DNA of 64,000 bases from DASUBV01 sp036501025 (lineage in GTDB: Bacteria; Actinomycetota; Actinomycetes; Streptosporangiales; Streptosporangiaceae), in contig DASYBB010000161.1 of the NCBI GenBank assembly GCA_036501025.1, positions 1 through 64,000 on the forward strand, written 5' to 3'. Shown piece by piece: positions 26,179 to 34,394 of the stretch (position 1 is the stretch's first letter; each line of letters begins with the position of its first letter). The notes below the pieces were generated by a model that saw nothing but the letters and a program-made list of their open reading frames with translations, searched no databases and was not told the origin of the DNA. Position numbers and translations under genes: made by a program.

Positions 26179-26555
26179 GCGCGGCCAGGCCAGCCGGTCC
26201 CGCCGAGCCTGTGCCCGCCGAGCCTGTGCCCGCCGGGCATCCGACGGCCGGGATCGACGAGACCGTGCATCAGCGCTACCGCCTCGGGATCCTCACCATT
26301 ACCGCGGAGGCGCAGCGGGCCGACTTCGGGTACCTGCGCACGGCGCTCGGCCTGACCCCGGGCAACCTGTCCCGGCACCTGACCGTCCTGGAGGAGGCCG
26401 AGATGGTCCAGGTGGAGAAGGGCTACGAGGGCCGCCGCCCGCGGACCTGGGTGCGCATCACCGGCCGGGGCCGCAAGGCGCTGGCGGCCGAGCTGGCCAC
26501 GCTCACCGAGCTGGTCCGCCGGCACGGCGCGGGCGGCCCGCCGGGCGGCACCTGA
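26175..26555 (+). CDS. Winged-helix DNA-binding regulator (PF13601-like)
   Basis: The 126-residue protein has about 25 disordered N-terminal residues, then a winged helix: RYRLGILTITAEAQRADFGY, LRTALGLTPGNLSRHLTVLE and a wing (EKGYEGRRPRTWVRITGRG). This is the MarR/ArsR-like fold of PF13601-type regulators that follow membrane proteins in actinobacteria. GTG start, overlapping the upstream stop codon (GTGA). Confidence 0.85.
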   Translation: MSAARPAGPAEPVPAEPVPAGHPTAGIDETVHQRYRLGILTITAEAQRADFGYLRTALGLTPGNLSRHLTVLEEAEMVQVEKGYEGRRPRTWVRITGRGRKALAAELATLTELVRRHGAGGPPGGT

Positions 26556-26573
26556 GCCAGTCCCCGGGCCCCG

Positions 26574-27122
26574 CTAGCCGGCGTCGTCGGCGGCGTCGAG
26601 GAACTTGCGGGAGCGGTCGATGCGGGCGTCGAGGTCGGCCAGGAAGTCGGTCAGGGCCGCGCGCTTGGCCTCGACCGTCGCGCGCAGGCCCTCCTGCAGG
26701 GACAGGCTCTCCTCGATGAGCTGGCGGCGCTGCGCCTGGCTGGTCCGCTCGTCGTGGTAGGTGAGCCGGATCTGCGCCATCCGGTCCTCCCGGCTGAGCA
26801 CGATGGCGATCTCGTCCAGGTTGAGGCCGAGCAGGTCCTGCAGCTCGCGGATGCGCGTCACCCGGGCGATGTCGTCGGGCGAGTAGCGACGCAGGCCGCC
26901 GGGGGTGCAGGCCGGGCGGAGCAGGCCCAGCTGCTGGTAGTAGCGCAGCGCCCGCTCGGACACGCCGAGCCGCGCCGCCGCCGCGCCGATGCCGAGGAGC
27001 TCCCCGGCATCGACGGGACCGGAGGCGGGACCGGAGGCGGAACCGGACGTGGAACCAGGCGCGGCGGCCGTCCCGGCGGCGGGCTCGGGCGGTGCGCTAT
27101 CCGTTTCGGATGGATCGTTCAT
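26574..27122 (-). CDS. MerR-family transcriptional regulator
   Basis: The 182-residue protein has a disordered N-terminal 38 residues, a MerR winged helix (LLGIGAAAARLGVSERALRYY, then GGLRRYSPDDIARVTRIREL) and a coiled-coil dimerisation helix. No effector domain or metal-binding cysteines are visible, so the inducer is likely a drug or small molecule. It lies 31 bases downstream of the MFS pump on the same strand, and the pump promoter has MerR geometry (29049-29079), so it most likely controls its own operon. Confidence 0.93.
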   Translation of the reverse strand: MNDPSETDSAPPEPAAGTAAAPGSTSGSASGPASGPVDAGELLGIGAAAARLGVSERALRYYQQLGLLRPACTPGGLRRYSPDDIARVTRIRELQDLLGLNLDEIAIVLSREDRMAQIRLTYHDERTSQAQRRQLIEESLSLQEGLRATVEAKRAALTDFLADLDARIDRSRKFLDAADDAG

Positions 27123-27153
27123 GGGCCACTTAGTCGCCTCTCAGGCGTGCCGC

Positions 27154-29007
27154 TCAGCCGCCGCCGCGGGAAGCCTCGGCCGCATCGATTTCTGACCCCT
27201 CCAGGATGCCCGCTCCGGGGGCGTGCTCGGTCGCGACAGGCGGGAGCCCGGTCACGCCGCCCGCCTCGGCCGCCCCGTCGGCCAGCTCGTCGAGGACGGC
27301 CTCGCTGGCGTGCAGGTAGCGCTTGCCGCGCAGGGCCGAGGCCACGATCGCGATCGCGGTCGCGATGGCGGCGAAGGTGAGGGCCAGGTGCAGGCCGCTG
27401 CCGAACGACGAGGCGATGAGGCCGGGGAAGAACGACCGGCCCTCGACGAACGCCAGCTGGTGGGGACTCAGCTTCTGCAGCGCCCCGGTCGGGCCGAGCA
27501 GTTCCTGCACCGGGTTGTAGCCGAGGAAGGCCGAGAACAGGCTGCCGATGGGCGGCTCGGCGGCCACGGTGTGCGCGGCGGCGGGGTCGACGCCCGCCGC
27601 GACCAGGCCCTTGTACAGGTGGCTGGGCAGCTTGCTGGCCAGGCCGATGGTGACGATGGTGAAGAACAGGCCCATCGACAGCACGGTCGCGGAGTTCTGG
27701 AACGTGTTGAGCATGCCCGCGCCCACGCCCCGCTGGTCGGCCGGGAGGCTGTTCATGACCGACGCCTGGTTGGGCGAGAAGAACAGGCCCATGCCCACCG
27801 CGAACAGGAACAGGATGACGGCGAACCAGATGTAGCTGAAGTTGATCGGCAGCGTCTCCAGCAGCAGGAAGCTGCCGCCCGACAGCAGCAGGCCGGCCGT
27901 GGCCAGGCCGCGCGCGCCGTACCGGTCGGACAGGATGCCGGACACCGGGCCGAGCAGCAGGAAGCCGATGGTCAGCGGGATCATGTAGATGCCCGCCCAC
28001 AGCGGCGTCTGGCTGAAGCTGTAGCCGTGCTGGGGGAGCCAGATGCCCTGCAGCCACAAGATCAGCATGAACTGGATGCCGCCGCGGCCGAGGGCGCCGA
28101 GCAGGCCGGCGATGCTGCCCATCGTGAACGCGCGGATCTTGAACAGGCTGAGCCGGAACATCGGCGCCGCCACCTTGGTCTCCACGAAGGCGAACACGAC
28201 CAGGACGGCGATCCCGCCGAACACGGCGGCCAGCACCTTCGGGTTGGTCCAGCCGGTCGGGTGGCCGCCGTAGGGGAGCAGCGAGTAGACGATGCCGGAC
28301 AGCAGCGCGATCAGCCCGACCGCGAACAGGGTGTTGCCCAGCCAGTCGATCTTGGCCGGGATGCGGATCCCGTTGTCCTTCAGCTTGAAGTAGGCCCACG
28401 CCGTGCCGAACACGCCGAACGGCACCGACACCAGGAAGACCAGGCGCCACTCGATCGGGGCCAGCACGCCGCCCAGGATCAGGCCGAGGAACGAGCCGCC
28501 CACGGCCGCGATGCCGTTGATGCCCATGGCCTTGCCGCGCTCGTTCTCGGGGAAGGCGTCGGTCAGGATGGCGGTCGAGTTGGCGAACAGGAACGCGCCG
28601 CCGACGCCCTGGAAGATCCGCATGATGATGATCCACAGCGCGCCGGGGACGCCGGTCAGCCACGTCACCGAGAGCAGGATCGAGAACACCGTGAACACCG
28701 CGAAGCCGAGGTTGTACATCTTGACCCGGCCGTAGATGTCGCCGACCCGGCCCAGGCTGACCACCAGCACCGCGGTGACCAGCAGGAAGCCCAGGAACGT
28801 CCACAGGAAGTACGAGGTGTTGCTGGGGGTGAGCGGGTTGAGCTTGATGCCCCGGAACAGCGCGGGGAGCGAGATCAGCAGGATCGACTGGTTGATCGTG
28901 ACCATCAGGATCCCGAGCGTCGTGTTCGACAGCGCGATCCACTTGTAGCGGTCGCCCTGTCCCTTCGCCGCCGGGGGCGCCACCTGCGCCTCGTCCGCCA
29001 CCGCCAT
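27154..29007 (-). CDS. MFS drug transporter, DHA2 (14-helix) family
   Basis: The 617-residue protein has 14 predicted membrane segments, starting WIALSNTTLGILMVTINQSI (helix 1) and with the GRVGDIYGRVKMYN loop between helices 2 and 3 (motif A). An extended loop near the C-terminus reads GALQKLSPHQLAFVEGRSFF and a cytoplasmic tail follows. DHA2 proteins export drugs with proton antiport. ATG at 29007 is preceded by GGGGAG; the longer upstream frame is not MFS-like. Forms an operon with the MerR regulator. Confidence 0.93.
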   Translation of the reverse strand: MAVADEAQVAPPAAKGQGDRYKWIALSNTTLGILMVTINQSILLISLPALFRGIKLNPLTPSNTSYFLWTFLGFLLVTAVLVVSLGRVGDIYGRVKMYNLGFAVFTVFSILLSVTWLTGVPGALWIIIMRIFQGVGGAFLFANSTAILTDAFPENERGKAMGINGIAAVGGSFLGLILGGVLAPIEWRLVFLVSVPFGVFGTAWAYFKLKDNGIRIPAKIDWLGNTLFAVGLIALLSGIVYSLLPYGGHPTGWTNPKVLAAVFGGIAVLVVFAFVETKVAAPMFRLSLFKIRAFTMGSIAGLLGALGRGGIQFMLILWLQGIWLPQHGYSFSQTPLWAGIYMIPLTIGFLLLGPVSGILSDRYGARGLATAGLLLSGGSFLLLETLPINFSYIWFAVILFLFAVGMGLFFSPNQASVMNSLPADQRGVGAGMLNTFQNSATVLSMGLFFTIVTIGLASKLPSHLYKGLVAAGVDPAAAHTVAAEPPIGSLFSAFLGYNPVQELLGPTGALQKLSPHQLAFVEGRSFFPGLIASSFGSGLHLALTFAAIATAIAIVASALRGKRYLHASEAVLDELADGAAEAGGVTGLPPVATEHAPGAGILEGSEIDAAEASRGGG

Positions 29008-29048
29008 GAACTCTCCCCACACGTAGACCGCTCGTAGTGCCGGTGATG

Positions 29049-29079
29049 ATTCTAAGCCCAACCTTGACGTTAAGGTCAG
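29049..29079 (-). promoter_or_regulatory. MerR-type promoter with 19-bp spacer and operator
   Basis: On the minus strand the -35 CTGACC (29079-29074) and -10 TAGAAT (29054-29049) are separated by 19 bases, the overlong spacing that MerR proteins correct. A near-perfect palindrome, ACCTTgACGTtAAGGT on the plus strand (29061-29076), occupies the spacer and -35 edge. The -10 is about 42 bases from the MFS start codon. Confidence 0.72.
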
Positions 29080-29138
29080 GTCGGTGGCCGCGGAGGAACC
29101 CTGGCCAGTCGAAGCGGTGAAGTTCGGGCGACGAGCCG

Positions 29139-30059
29139 TCAGCAGGAGGACGGCGGCGCGTCCGGCATCCGGGCGGCCGCGGCATGGTGCGCGACGAGGT
29201 CGCGCTCCTCGCTGCCCTTGATGCCGCTGACCAGCGGGGACTGCGTCAGCCAGAACGCCCCGATGAACATCAGCAGCAGCGACAGCGCCTCGAGCGGTCC
29301 CCACGGCCAGTTCGTCCGCAGGTCGTCGCCGAACAGCCCGACGCCGATCAGGATGCTGGCCAGCGGGTCGACCAGCACGATGGTGGACTGCGAGGCGACG
29401 ATCGGGCCGGCGTGGAATGCGTTCTGCGCGAGGAACACGGCCAGCCCGCCGAAGGCGGCCAGCGCGTAGGTCTGCCAGTGCCGGAAGATCGAGGCGACGT
29501 CGTGCGCGGCGAAGCCGGTGACCGCCTTGGTCAGCGCCGAGGTGAAGGCGAAGCTGAGGGCGGCCGCGGTGCCGAACATGGCCGCCCGCCACCAGGACGG
29601 CCCGCGCGTCGCCGCCGCCACGGTCACCACGATGGCCGCCGAGCAGGCCACGCCGGTGACGATCCAGGTCCACAGCTGCGGCACGCTCGTGCCGTATTCG
29701 GGGTGGGCGAAGTACAGGAAGCCGGCCAGCCCGGCGGTGACGGCCAGGCAGCCGAACAGCTCGCGCCGGGTGACGGGGAAGCCGAACCACGCGGCCAGGA
29801 CGATGACCAGGAAGACCAGTTCGGTGGTGAGGATCGGCTGCACTTCCGAGAGGCGGCCGAGATGCAGGGCCCCGGCCTGCAGCGCGAACGAGACGATCAT
29901 CAGGGCGAAGCCGAGCAGCCAGATCTTGCGGCGCAGCGCATAGGCGAGCAGCCCCAGGCGCAGCGTCGTGCTCGCCGGGGCGTCCTCCACCCCCATGCGC
30001 TGGAAGATGCTCGTCAGGGCGTTGGCGAGAGATGCCCCCAGAGCCAACACAAAGATCAT
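29139..30059 (-). CDS. DMT-superfamily (EamA/NIPA-like) permease
   Basis: The 306-residue protein has about nine to ten membrane segments, beginning IFVLALGASLANALTSIFQR; the phrase GRLSEVQPILTTELVFLVIV and the internal repeat STIVLVDPLASILIGVGLFG fit the drug/metabolite transporter fold, closest to DMT proteins of the NIPA-like type. The tail is hydrophilic. Substrate unknown. GAGGCGGG precedes the ATG. It sits upstream of the MFS gene on the same strand but is separated by the MerR-type promoter, so it is a separate unit. Confidence 0.87.
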   Translation of the reverse strand: MIFVLALGASLANALTSIFQRMGVEDAPASTTLRLGLLAYALRRKIWLLGFALMIVSFALQAGALHLGRLSEVQPILTTELVFLVIVLAAWFGFPVTRRELFGCLAVTAGLAGFLYFAHPEYGTSVPQLWTWIVTGVACSAAIVVTVAAATRGPSWWRAAMFGTAAALSFAFTSALTKAVTGFAAHDVASIFRHWQTYALAAFGGLAVFLAQNAFHAGPIVASQSTIVLVDPLASILIGVGLFGDDLRTNWPWGPLEALSLLLMFIGAFWLTQSPLVSGIKGSEERDLVAHHAAAARMPDAPPSSC

Positions 30060-30180
30060 CAGACCCGCCTCGGCAAGATGGCCCGTATCATGCAGAGCTT
30101 AGTTGAACCTTACGCTTGCTAAGATTTTACGCAGCTGAGCCGCAGGCTGGCGAGCTTGGGGGTCACGCGGCGTAGCGGTC

Positions 30181-30405
30181 TCACGGGGGCACCGCGGACC
30201 GGATGGTTATGCTCTGGCCGCACTGGCCGCATTCGACCTGCAGTTCCTCGTCCTCGTCGGGCAGCCAGAACTCTACGTCGCGCCCGCACTGGTGACACTG
30301 AAGCACCGCGGGCCGAGGCGGTCCGTAATCGGCGGCCATGCGGTCGAGGTAGGCGGCGATCGGGCCGCGGGCCGGCGCAGGAGCTCCGCGCAGTTCGGCG
30401 TGCAC
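30181..30405 (-). CDS. Small zinc-ribbon-like protein (two CxxC)
   Basis: The 74-residue product from a GTG start has two CxxC knuckles, LQCHQCG and ECGQCG, separated by an acidic stretch (DEDEEL), the arrangement of a small zinc ribbon. I recognise no named family. An ATG at residue 23 is an alternative start. It follows the DUF2891 gene by 43 bases on the same strand. Confidence 0.55.
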   Translation of the reverse strand: MHAELRGAPAPARGPIAAYLDRMAADYGPPRPAVLQCHQCGRDVEFWLPDEDEELQVECGQCGQSITIRSAVPP

Positions 30406-30448
30406 GCCCTAACGGTGCGACGCCGCCCCCGCCGGAGGCAAGGGGGTT

Positions 30449-31501
30449 TTACCCCCCATCCGCGGCCGGCTCCTCGGTGAGCAGGAGGACCGCGTAGGCC
30501 GGCAGCCAGTGGCCGACCATGTAGTCGTCGCCCACCACGTGCGGCAGGGCCGCGTCCGCGTGCCGCCGGGCGGCGTCCAGGGCGGCCCGCGCTCGCGGGT
30601 CGCCGTCCGGCAGGCAGCCGGCCAGCCGCCGCCAGCACCAGGCCCGGCTGGCGTTCAGCCCGTGCAGGTGGGCCAGCTGGCCGTCGGTGGAATCAGCGAC
30701 CGTAACGGGGACGAAAAGCTCAGCCGGGGACTGCTGCTCGATCCCCGGCAGGAACATCCCGAGCCAGTCCGCGAACTGGTCGCGCGGCAGCACGCGTGCC
30801 ATCAGCTCGGCCTCGGTCAGCGCGGGGGACAGGAAGTCGTGCCCCGACGGCTCCCAGGCCGCGGGGTACATCATGTCGCCGCCGAACCAGGCATAGGCCC
30901 GCTCGGTGATGGCGGTCAGCAGCGCGGGATCGCCGCCCTGCGCCCGGGCCGCCGCGAAGGAAAAAGCGAGCGACAGCCCGAACGCGCTGTTTCCGTGGAC
31001 TCCGTACCGGATGGGGTAGGTGGCCTTGGGCAGCCAGTCCAGGAGCAGCTCGCTCAGCTTGTCCGCCATCGGGACGAGCGCGGCCGCCCACTTGCGGGCG
31101 TGCGGGTCATCCCAGCGCGCCAGCTCGTGGATGAGCGTGAGCGCCCAGCCCCAGCCGTAGGGGCGCTCGGCGGCGCCGTCCGGGCCGGTGATGAAGTCCT
31201 CCTCGGCGGCCAGCGCGACCCGCTCGAAGTGCGGGCCGACCGCGGCGCGGATCTCGTCGCCGGGCACGACCCCCGGCATGACCCGCAGCAGCCGGACCAG
31301 CGCCCAGTGCATCTCCACCGACGAGTGCCAGTCGAAGCTGCCGTAGAAGGCCGGCGTGCGCGCCCGCGGCCGGTACGGGAAGTCGCCCGGCGCCTTCATC
31401 GTGTGGTAGATCCCGGACGGGAACTCGCGCTTGATGCTGGTCAGTGCGGCCCGGGCGTAGGAGCTGGCCTCGCTGCGCGCGATCCGCGCCCACTCGTCCA
31501 T
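30449..31501 (-). CDS. DUF2891 family protein
   Basis: The 350-residue protein matches the DUF2891 pattern: YGSFDWHSSVEMHWALVRLL near residue 55, RPYGWGWALTLIHE near 115, YPIRYGVHGNSAFGLSLA near 165, and a HDFLSPALTEAELM segment. The conserved Trp/His/Glu-rich blocks suggest an alpha/alpha barrel like that of glycan-acting enzymes, but no activity is known to me. It is soluble with no signal peptide. It precedes the small zinc-ribbon gene. Confidence 0.87.
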   Translation of the reverse strand: MDEWARIARSEASSYARAALTSIKREFPSGIYHTMKAPGDFPYRPRARTPAFYGSFDWHSSVEMHWALVRLLRVMPGVVPGDEIRAAVGPHFERVALAAEEDFITGPDGAAERPYGWGWALTLIHELARWDDPHARKWAAALVPMADKLSELLLDWLPKATYPIRYGVHGNSAFGLSLAFSFAAARAQGGDPALLTAITERAYAWFGGDMMYPAAWEPSGHDFLSPALTEAELMARVLPRDQFADWLGMFLPGIEQQSPAELFVPVTVADSTDGQLAHLHGLNASRAWCWRRLAGCLPDGDPRARAALDAARRHADAALPHVVGDDYMVGHWLPAYAVLLLTEEPAADGG

Positions 31502-31512
31502 GACGCCCCAGG

Positions 31513-32850
31513 CTAGCCGCTGGCGCCGTGGCCGGCCTGGTGCCGGGCGCGGGTTTTGCGCGGCAGCGCCAGCCGGGCCAGTCGCGCCCAGGTGAGCCGG
31601 GGCGCCGGCACCGGGACGCCCGGCCGGTCCGCCGGGACGCGGACACGCAGGGCGAGCGGCGCGATCGTGCAGCGGACCGGTACGGGCAGCATGACGGCCT
31701 CGCCGTCGATGCCGACCGGGATCTGCGGCCGGTCGGAGTCGATGACGACCTCGCAGGCGGTCAGCGCGGTCATGCTGCCCTGCCGTCCGAGCGGGCGCAG
31801 CAGCGCCGCTGCCTGGGCGGCGCCCTGGACGTGCACGCCGACCACGCCGAGCACGCCGGTGTCCAGCCGCGCCCGCCGCCCGAGGCCCGCGATGTCGTCG
31901 GTCTGATACGGGTTGTTGCTGACCAGTACGGCCTGCGGGCCGTCGAGGATCACCTGGCCGTCCACCCGCACCGTCAGGTGCGGGCCGTCGGCGCCGCTCA
32001 GCAGGCCGGGCAGCAGCTCCAGCGCGGTGCCCGCCTTGTCGTCGCGGTAGGCGGGACTCTGGACGACCTGGGCGTAGGCGCCGAACGACGCGTTGTTCAC
32101 GAACGTCCGGCCGTCGATCTCGCCGAGGTCGATCCGGATCTCGACCCCGTCGTCGCCCAGGGCGTCCAGGCCGGCCGCCGGGTCATCGCGGTCCAGCCCC
32201 AGGTCGAGGGCGAAGTGGTTGCGGGTGCCCGCGGAGATGACCACCATGGGCACGTCCCGGCGGGCGGCGATCCCGGCCACCAGGGCCTGCGTCCCGTCGC
32301 CGCCGGCCACGCCGAGCAGGTCAGCGCCCTGGTCCACCGCGTGGCGGGCCAGCGCGCTGACGTCGACCACGCCGGGGCCCTCCAGCAGGGCGACCTGAGC
32401 GCCGCGGTCGGCGGCCCCCTCGGCCAGCCGGAAGCGGGTCACCTTCCCGCCCCCCGACCGCGGGTTCATGATCAGGAACGGCCGGCGCGGCGGGGCGGCC
32501 GCGACCTCCTTCGGCCCGGCCCGGCCCGAGCCGGGGCCGGCCAGCACGGCCCGGCGGCCGGTCAGCAGGGCCGTCCCGGTGAGGGCGCCGGCGACCGCGA
32601 TCTCCCACAGCAGGCCGACCAGCACGTACAGGGTGACCACGCCGGCCGGCACGGCCACCAGCAGGAACGCGGCCAGCCACCGGACCGGGCCGCGGTGGGC
32701 GACGACCCACCAGGCCGCGGCGCAGCTGAGCGCCAGGCCGGCCAGGCCGATGAGCAGCGCGGTGATGCTGCGCAGCGCGCCGGCCGCGGCCAGGACCGCC
32801 ACCGCCCCCAGCAGTGCGGCGAACGCGAGCCGCGCCAGCCACCGCTGCAT
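31513..32850 (-). CDS. Diacylglycerol-kinase-family lipid kinase
   Basis: The 445-residue protein has two to three N-terminal membrane segments (about 8-95), then a DAGK catalytic domain: MNPRSGGGK (from 128), GGDGT (183-187), SAGTRNHFALDLG and FVNNASFGAYAQVV. Kinases of this type phosphorylate diacylglycerol, ceramide-like or polyprenol lipids. AAGGAG precedes the ATG at 32850. Divergent from the amidohydrolase at 32972. The fused N-terminal membrane region is less common in this family. Confidence 0.9.
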   Translation of the reverse strand: MQRWLARLAFAALLGAVAVLAAAGALRSITALLIGLAGLALSCAAAWWVVAHRGPVRWLAAFLLVAVPAGVVTLYVLVGLLWEIAVAGALTGTALLTGRRAVLAGPGSGRAGPKEVAAAPPRRPFLIMNPRSGGGKVTRFRLAEGAADRGAQVALLEGPGVVDVSALARHAVDQGADLLGVAGGDGTQALVAGIAARRDVPMVVISAGTRNHFALDLGLDRDDPAAGLDALGDDGVEIRIDLGEIDGRTFVNNASFGAYAQVVQSPAYRDDKAGTALELLPGLLSGADGPHLTVRVDGQVILDGPQAVLVSNNPYQTDDIAGLGRRARLDTGVLGVVGVHVQGAAQAAALLRPLGRQGSMTALTACEVVIDSDRPQIPVGIDGEAVMLPVPVRCTIAPLALRVRVPADRPGVPVPAPRLTWARLARLALPRKTRARHQAGHGASG

Positions 32851-32899
32851 CTGGCTCCTTTCCCGGAAAAGCACTAAGTTCCCCCGGGGCCTGGCGCCC

Positions 32900-32924
32900 G
32901 GCATCACCCCGGCCGGGTGATGCC
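32900..32924. promoter_or_regulatory. 10-5-10 palindrome between divergent genes
   Basis: GGCATCACCC (32900-32909) and GGGTGATGCC (32915-32924) are perfect inverted arms with a five-base centre. The location, between two divergent start codons, favours a regulatory site over a terminator. Confidence 0.5.
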
Positions 32925-32971
32925 AGCGGCTGGCGTTAATGTGGTCGGACAATGAGGCGGCAGGAGGCCAG

Positions 32972-34189
32972 ATGACGGGTGGCAGCACGGGCACGGTGGC
33001 GATCGTCGGGGGCCGGGTCGTCCCCGTCGTCGGGGAGCCCCTGGATGGCGGGACCGTCCTGGTCGCGGATGGCCGGATCACGGCGGTGGGCCTGGGCCTG
33101 TCGGTCCCGGCGGAGGCCACGGTCATCGACGCCTCCGGCAAGTGGGTGCTGCCCGGCTTCATCGAGGCGCACGGTCACGTCGGCGTCGACGAGGAGGCCG
33201 AGGGCTGGGCCGGCGACGACACCAACGAGATGACCGAGCCGGTCACCGCGCAGGTCCGGGCCATCGACGCGATCAACCCCGCCGACCTGGGCTTCCGCGA
33301 CGCGCTGTCGGGCGGCGTGCTGGCCGTCAACGTGAACCCCGGCTCGGGGAACCCGATCGGCGGCCAGACGGTCGCCCTCAAGTGCTGGGGCACCACCGTC
33401 GACGAGATGGCGCTGCGCGCGCCGTCGGGCATGAAGTCCGCGCTCGGCGAGAATCCCAAGCGGGTCTACGGCGACAAGGGCAAGATGCCGAGCACCCGGC
33501 TGGGCACCGCCGCGGTGATCCGCGCGGCGCTGGTCGACGCGGCCAACTACCTGCAGCGGCTGGAGGTGGCCGAGCGCAAGCCGGAGGCCGAGCGCCAGCC
33601 CGTCGACCGCGACCTCAAGCTCGAGGCGCTCGGCTGGGTGCTGCGCCGGGAGATCCCCTGGCGCCAGCACTGCCATCGCGCCGACGACATCGCCACCGCG
33701 ATCCGGATCGCCGACGAGTTCGGCTACGACCTGGTGATCGATCACGGCACCGAGGCCCACCTGCTGGCCGACGTGCTCGCCGCCCGGGGCATCCCGGTCA
33801 TCATCGGCCCGCTGTTCACCAGCCGGTCCAAGGTCGAGCTGCGGAACCGGTCGCTGGCCAACCCCGGCCGCCTGGCCGCGGCGGGGGTCACGATCGCCAT
33901 CACCACCGATCACCCGGTCGTGCCCATCAACTTCCTGGTCCACCAGGCCACGCTGGCGGTCAAGGAGGGCCTGGACCCGCAGGTCGCGCTGGCCGCCATC
34001 ACCATCAACCCCGCGCGGATCGCGGGCATCGACGACCGGCTCGGCTCGATCGAGGCGGGCAAGGACGCGGACCTGGTGATCTGGTCCGGCGATCCGCTCG
34101 ACGTGCACAGCCGGGTGGAGCGCGCCCTGATCGAGGGCCGCCAGGTCTACGCCTACAGCGACGGCGCGGCCAGCTTCACGGCGCCCTGA
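32972..34189 (+). CDS. Amidohydrolase-family metal-dependent hydrolase
   Basis: The 405-residue protein follows the imidazolonepropionase-like amidohydrolase plan: an N-terminal composite domain (VAIVGGRVVPVVGEPLDGG), the first metal pair in FIEAHGHVG, the His of WRQHCHRADD, the His of VIDHGTEAH and the Asp of ITTDHPV, and the closing AGKDADLVIWSGDP. The substrate is not clear. The ATG at 32972 is preferred over 32939 because AGGAGG lies directly upstream. Divergent from the lipid kinase. Confidence 0.92.
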   Translation: MTGGSTGTVAIVGGRVVPVVGEPLDGGTVLVADGRITAVGLGLSVPAEATVIDASGKWVLPGFIEAHGHVGVDEEAEGWAGDDTNEMTEPVTAQVRAIDAINPADLGFRDALSGGVLAVNVNPGSGNPIGGQTVALKCWGTTVDEMALRAPSGMKSALGENPKRVYGDKGKMPSTRLGTAAVIRAALVDAANYLQRLEVAERKPEAERQPVDRDLKLEALGWVLRREIPWRQHCHRADDIATAIRIADEFGYDLVIDHGTEAHLLADVLAARGIPVIIGPLFTSRSKVELRNRSLANPGRLAAAGVTIAITTDHPVVPINFLVHQATLAVKEGLDPQVALAAITINPARIAGIDDRLGSIEAGKDADLVIWSGDPLDVHSRVERALIEGRQVYAYSDGAASFTAP

Positions 34190-34330
34190 CCGGGCGCCGG
34201 CGGGAGGCACGGGCGGGGCTGTGAGCTGCGGTGGTTTCCTGAAGTTACCCTCAGTAGCCAGGCGTTGACGCTACGGTCTGACTGACTTCTCGCTCGGTCA
34301 CCACGTCTCGTCATCGCCCCCCAGGGTCAG

Positions 34331-34352
34331 CGCGCGGGCCTGCGCCCGCGCG
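34331..34352 (+). terminator. Hairpin upstream of first S53 peptidase
   Basis: CGCGCGGGC and GCCCGCGCG form a nine-base stem with a four-base loop (CTGC). It lies 142 bases after the amidohydrolase stop and 43 before the peptidase ATG, so it may terminate the former or be leader structure of the latter. Confidence 0.4.
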
Positions 34353-34394
34353 GTTCGCCATGCCGGGGCGCCGCCATCCCCGCCAGGAGGACTC

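Noticed and set aside
27154..29790. Extended 878-residue MFS protein
   Set aside because: The first 260 codons lie opposite the DMT permease gene and are not membrane-like; the ATG at 29007 has a ribosome site.
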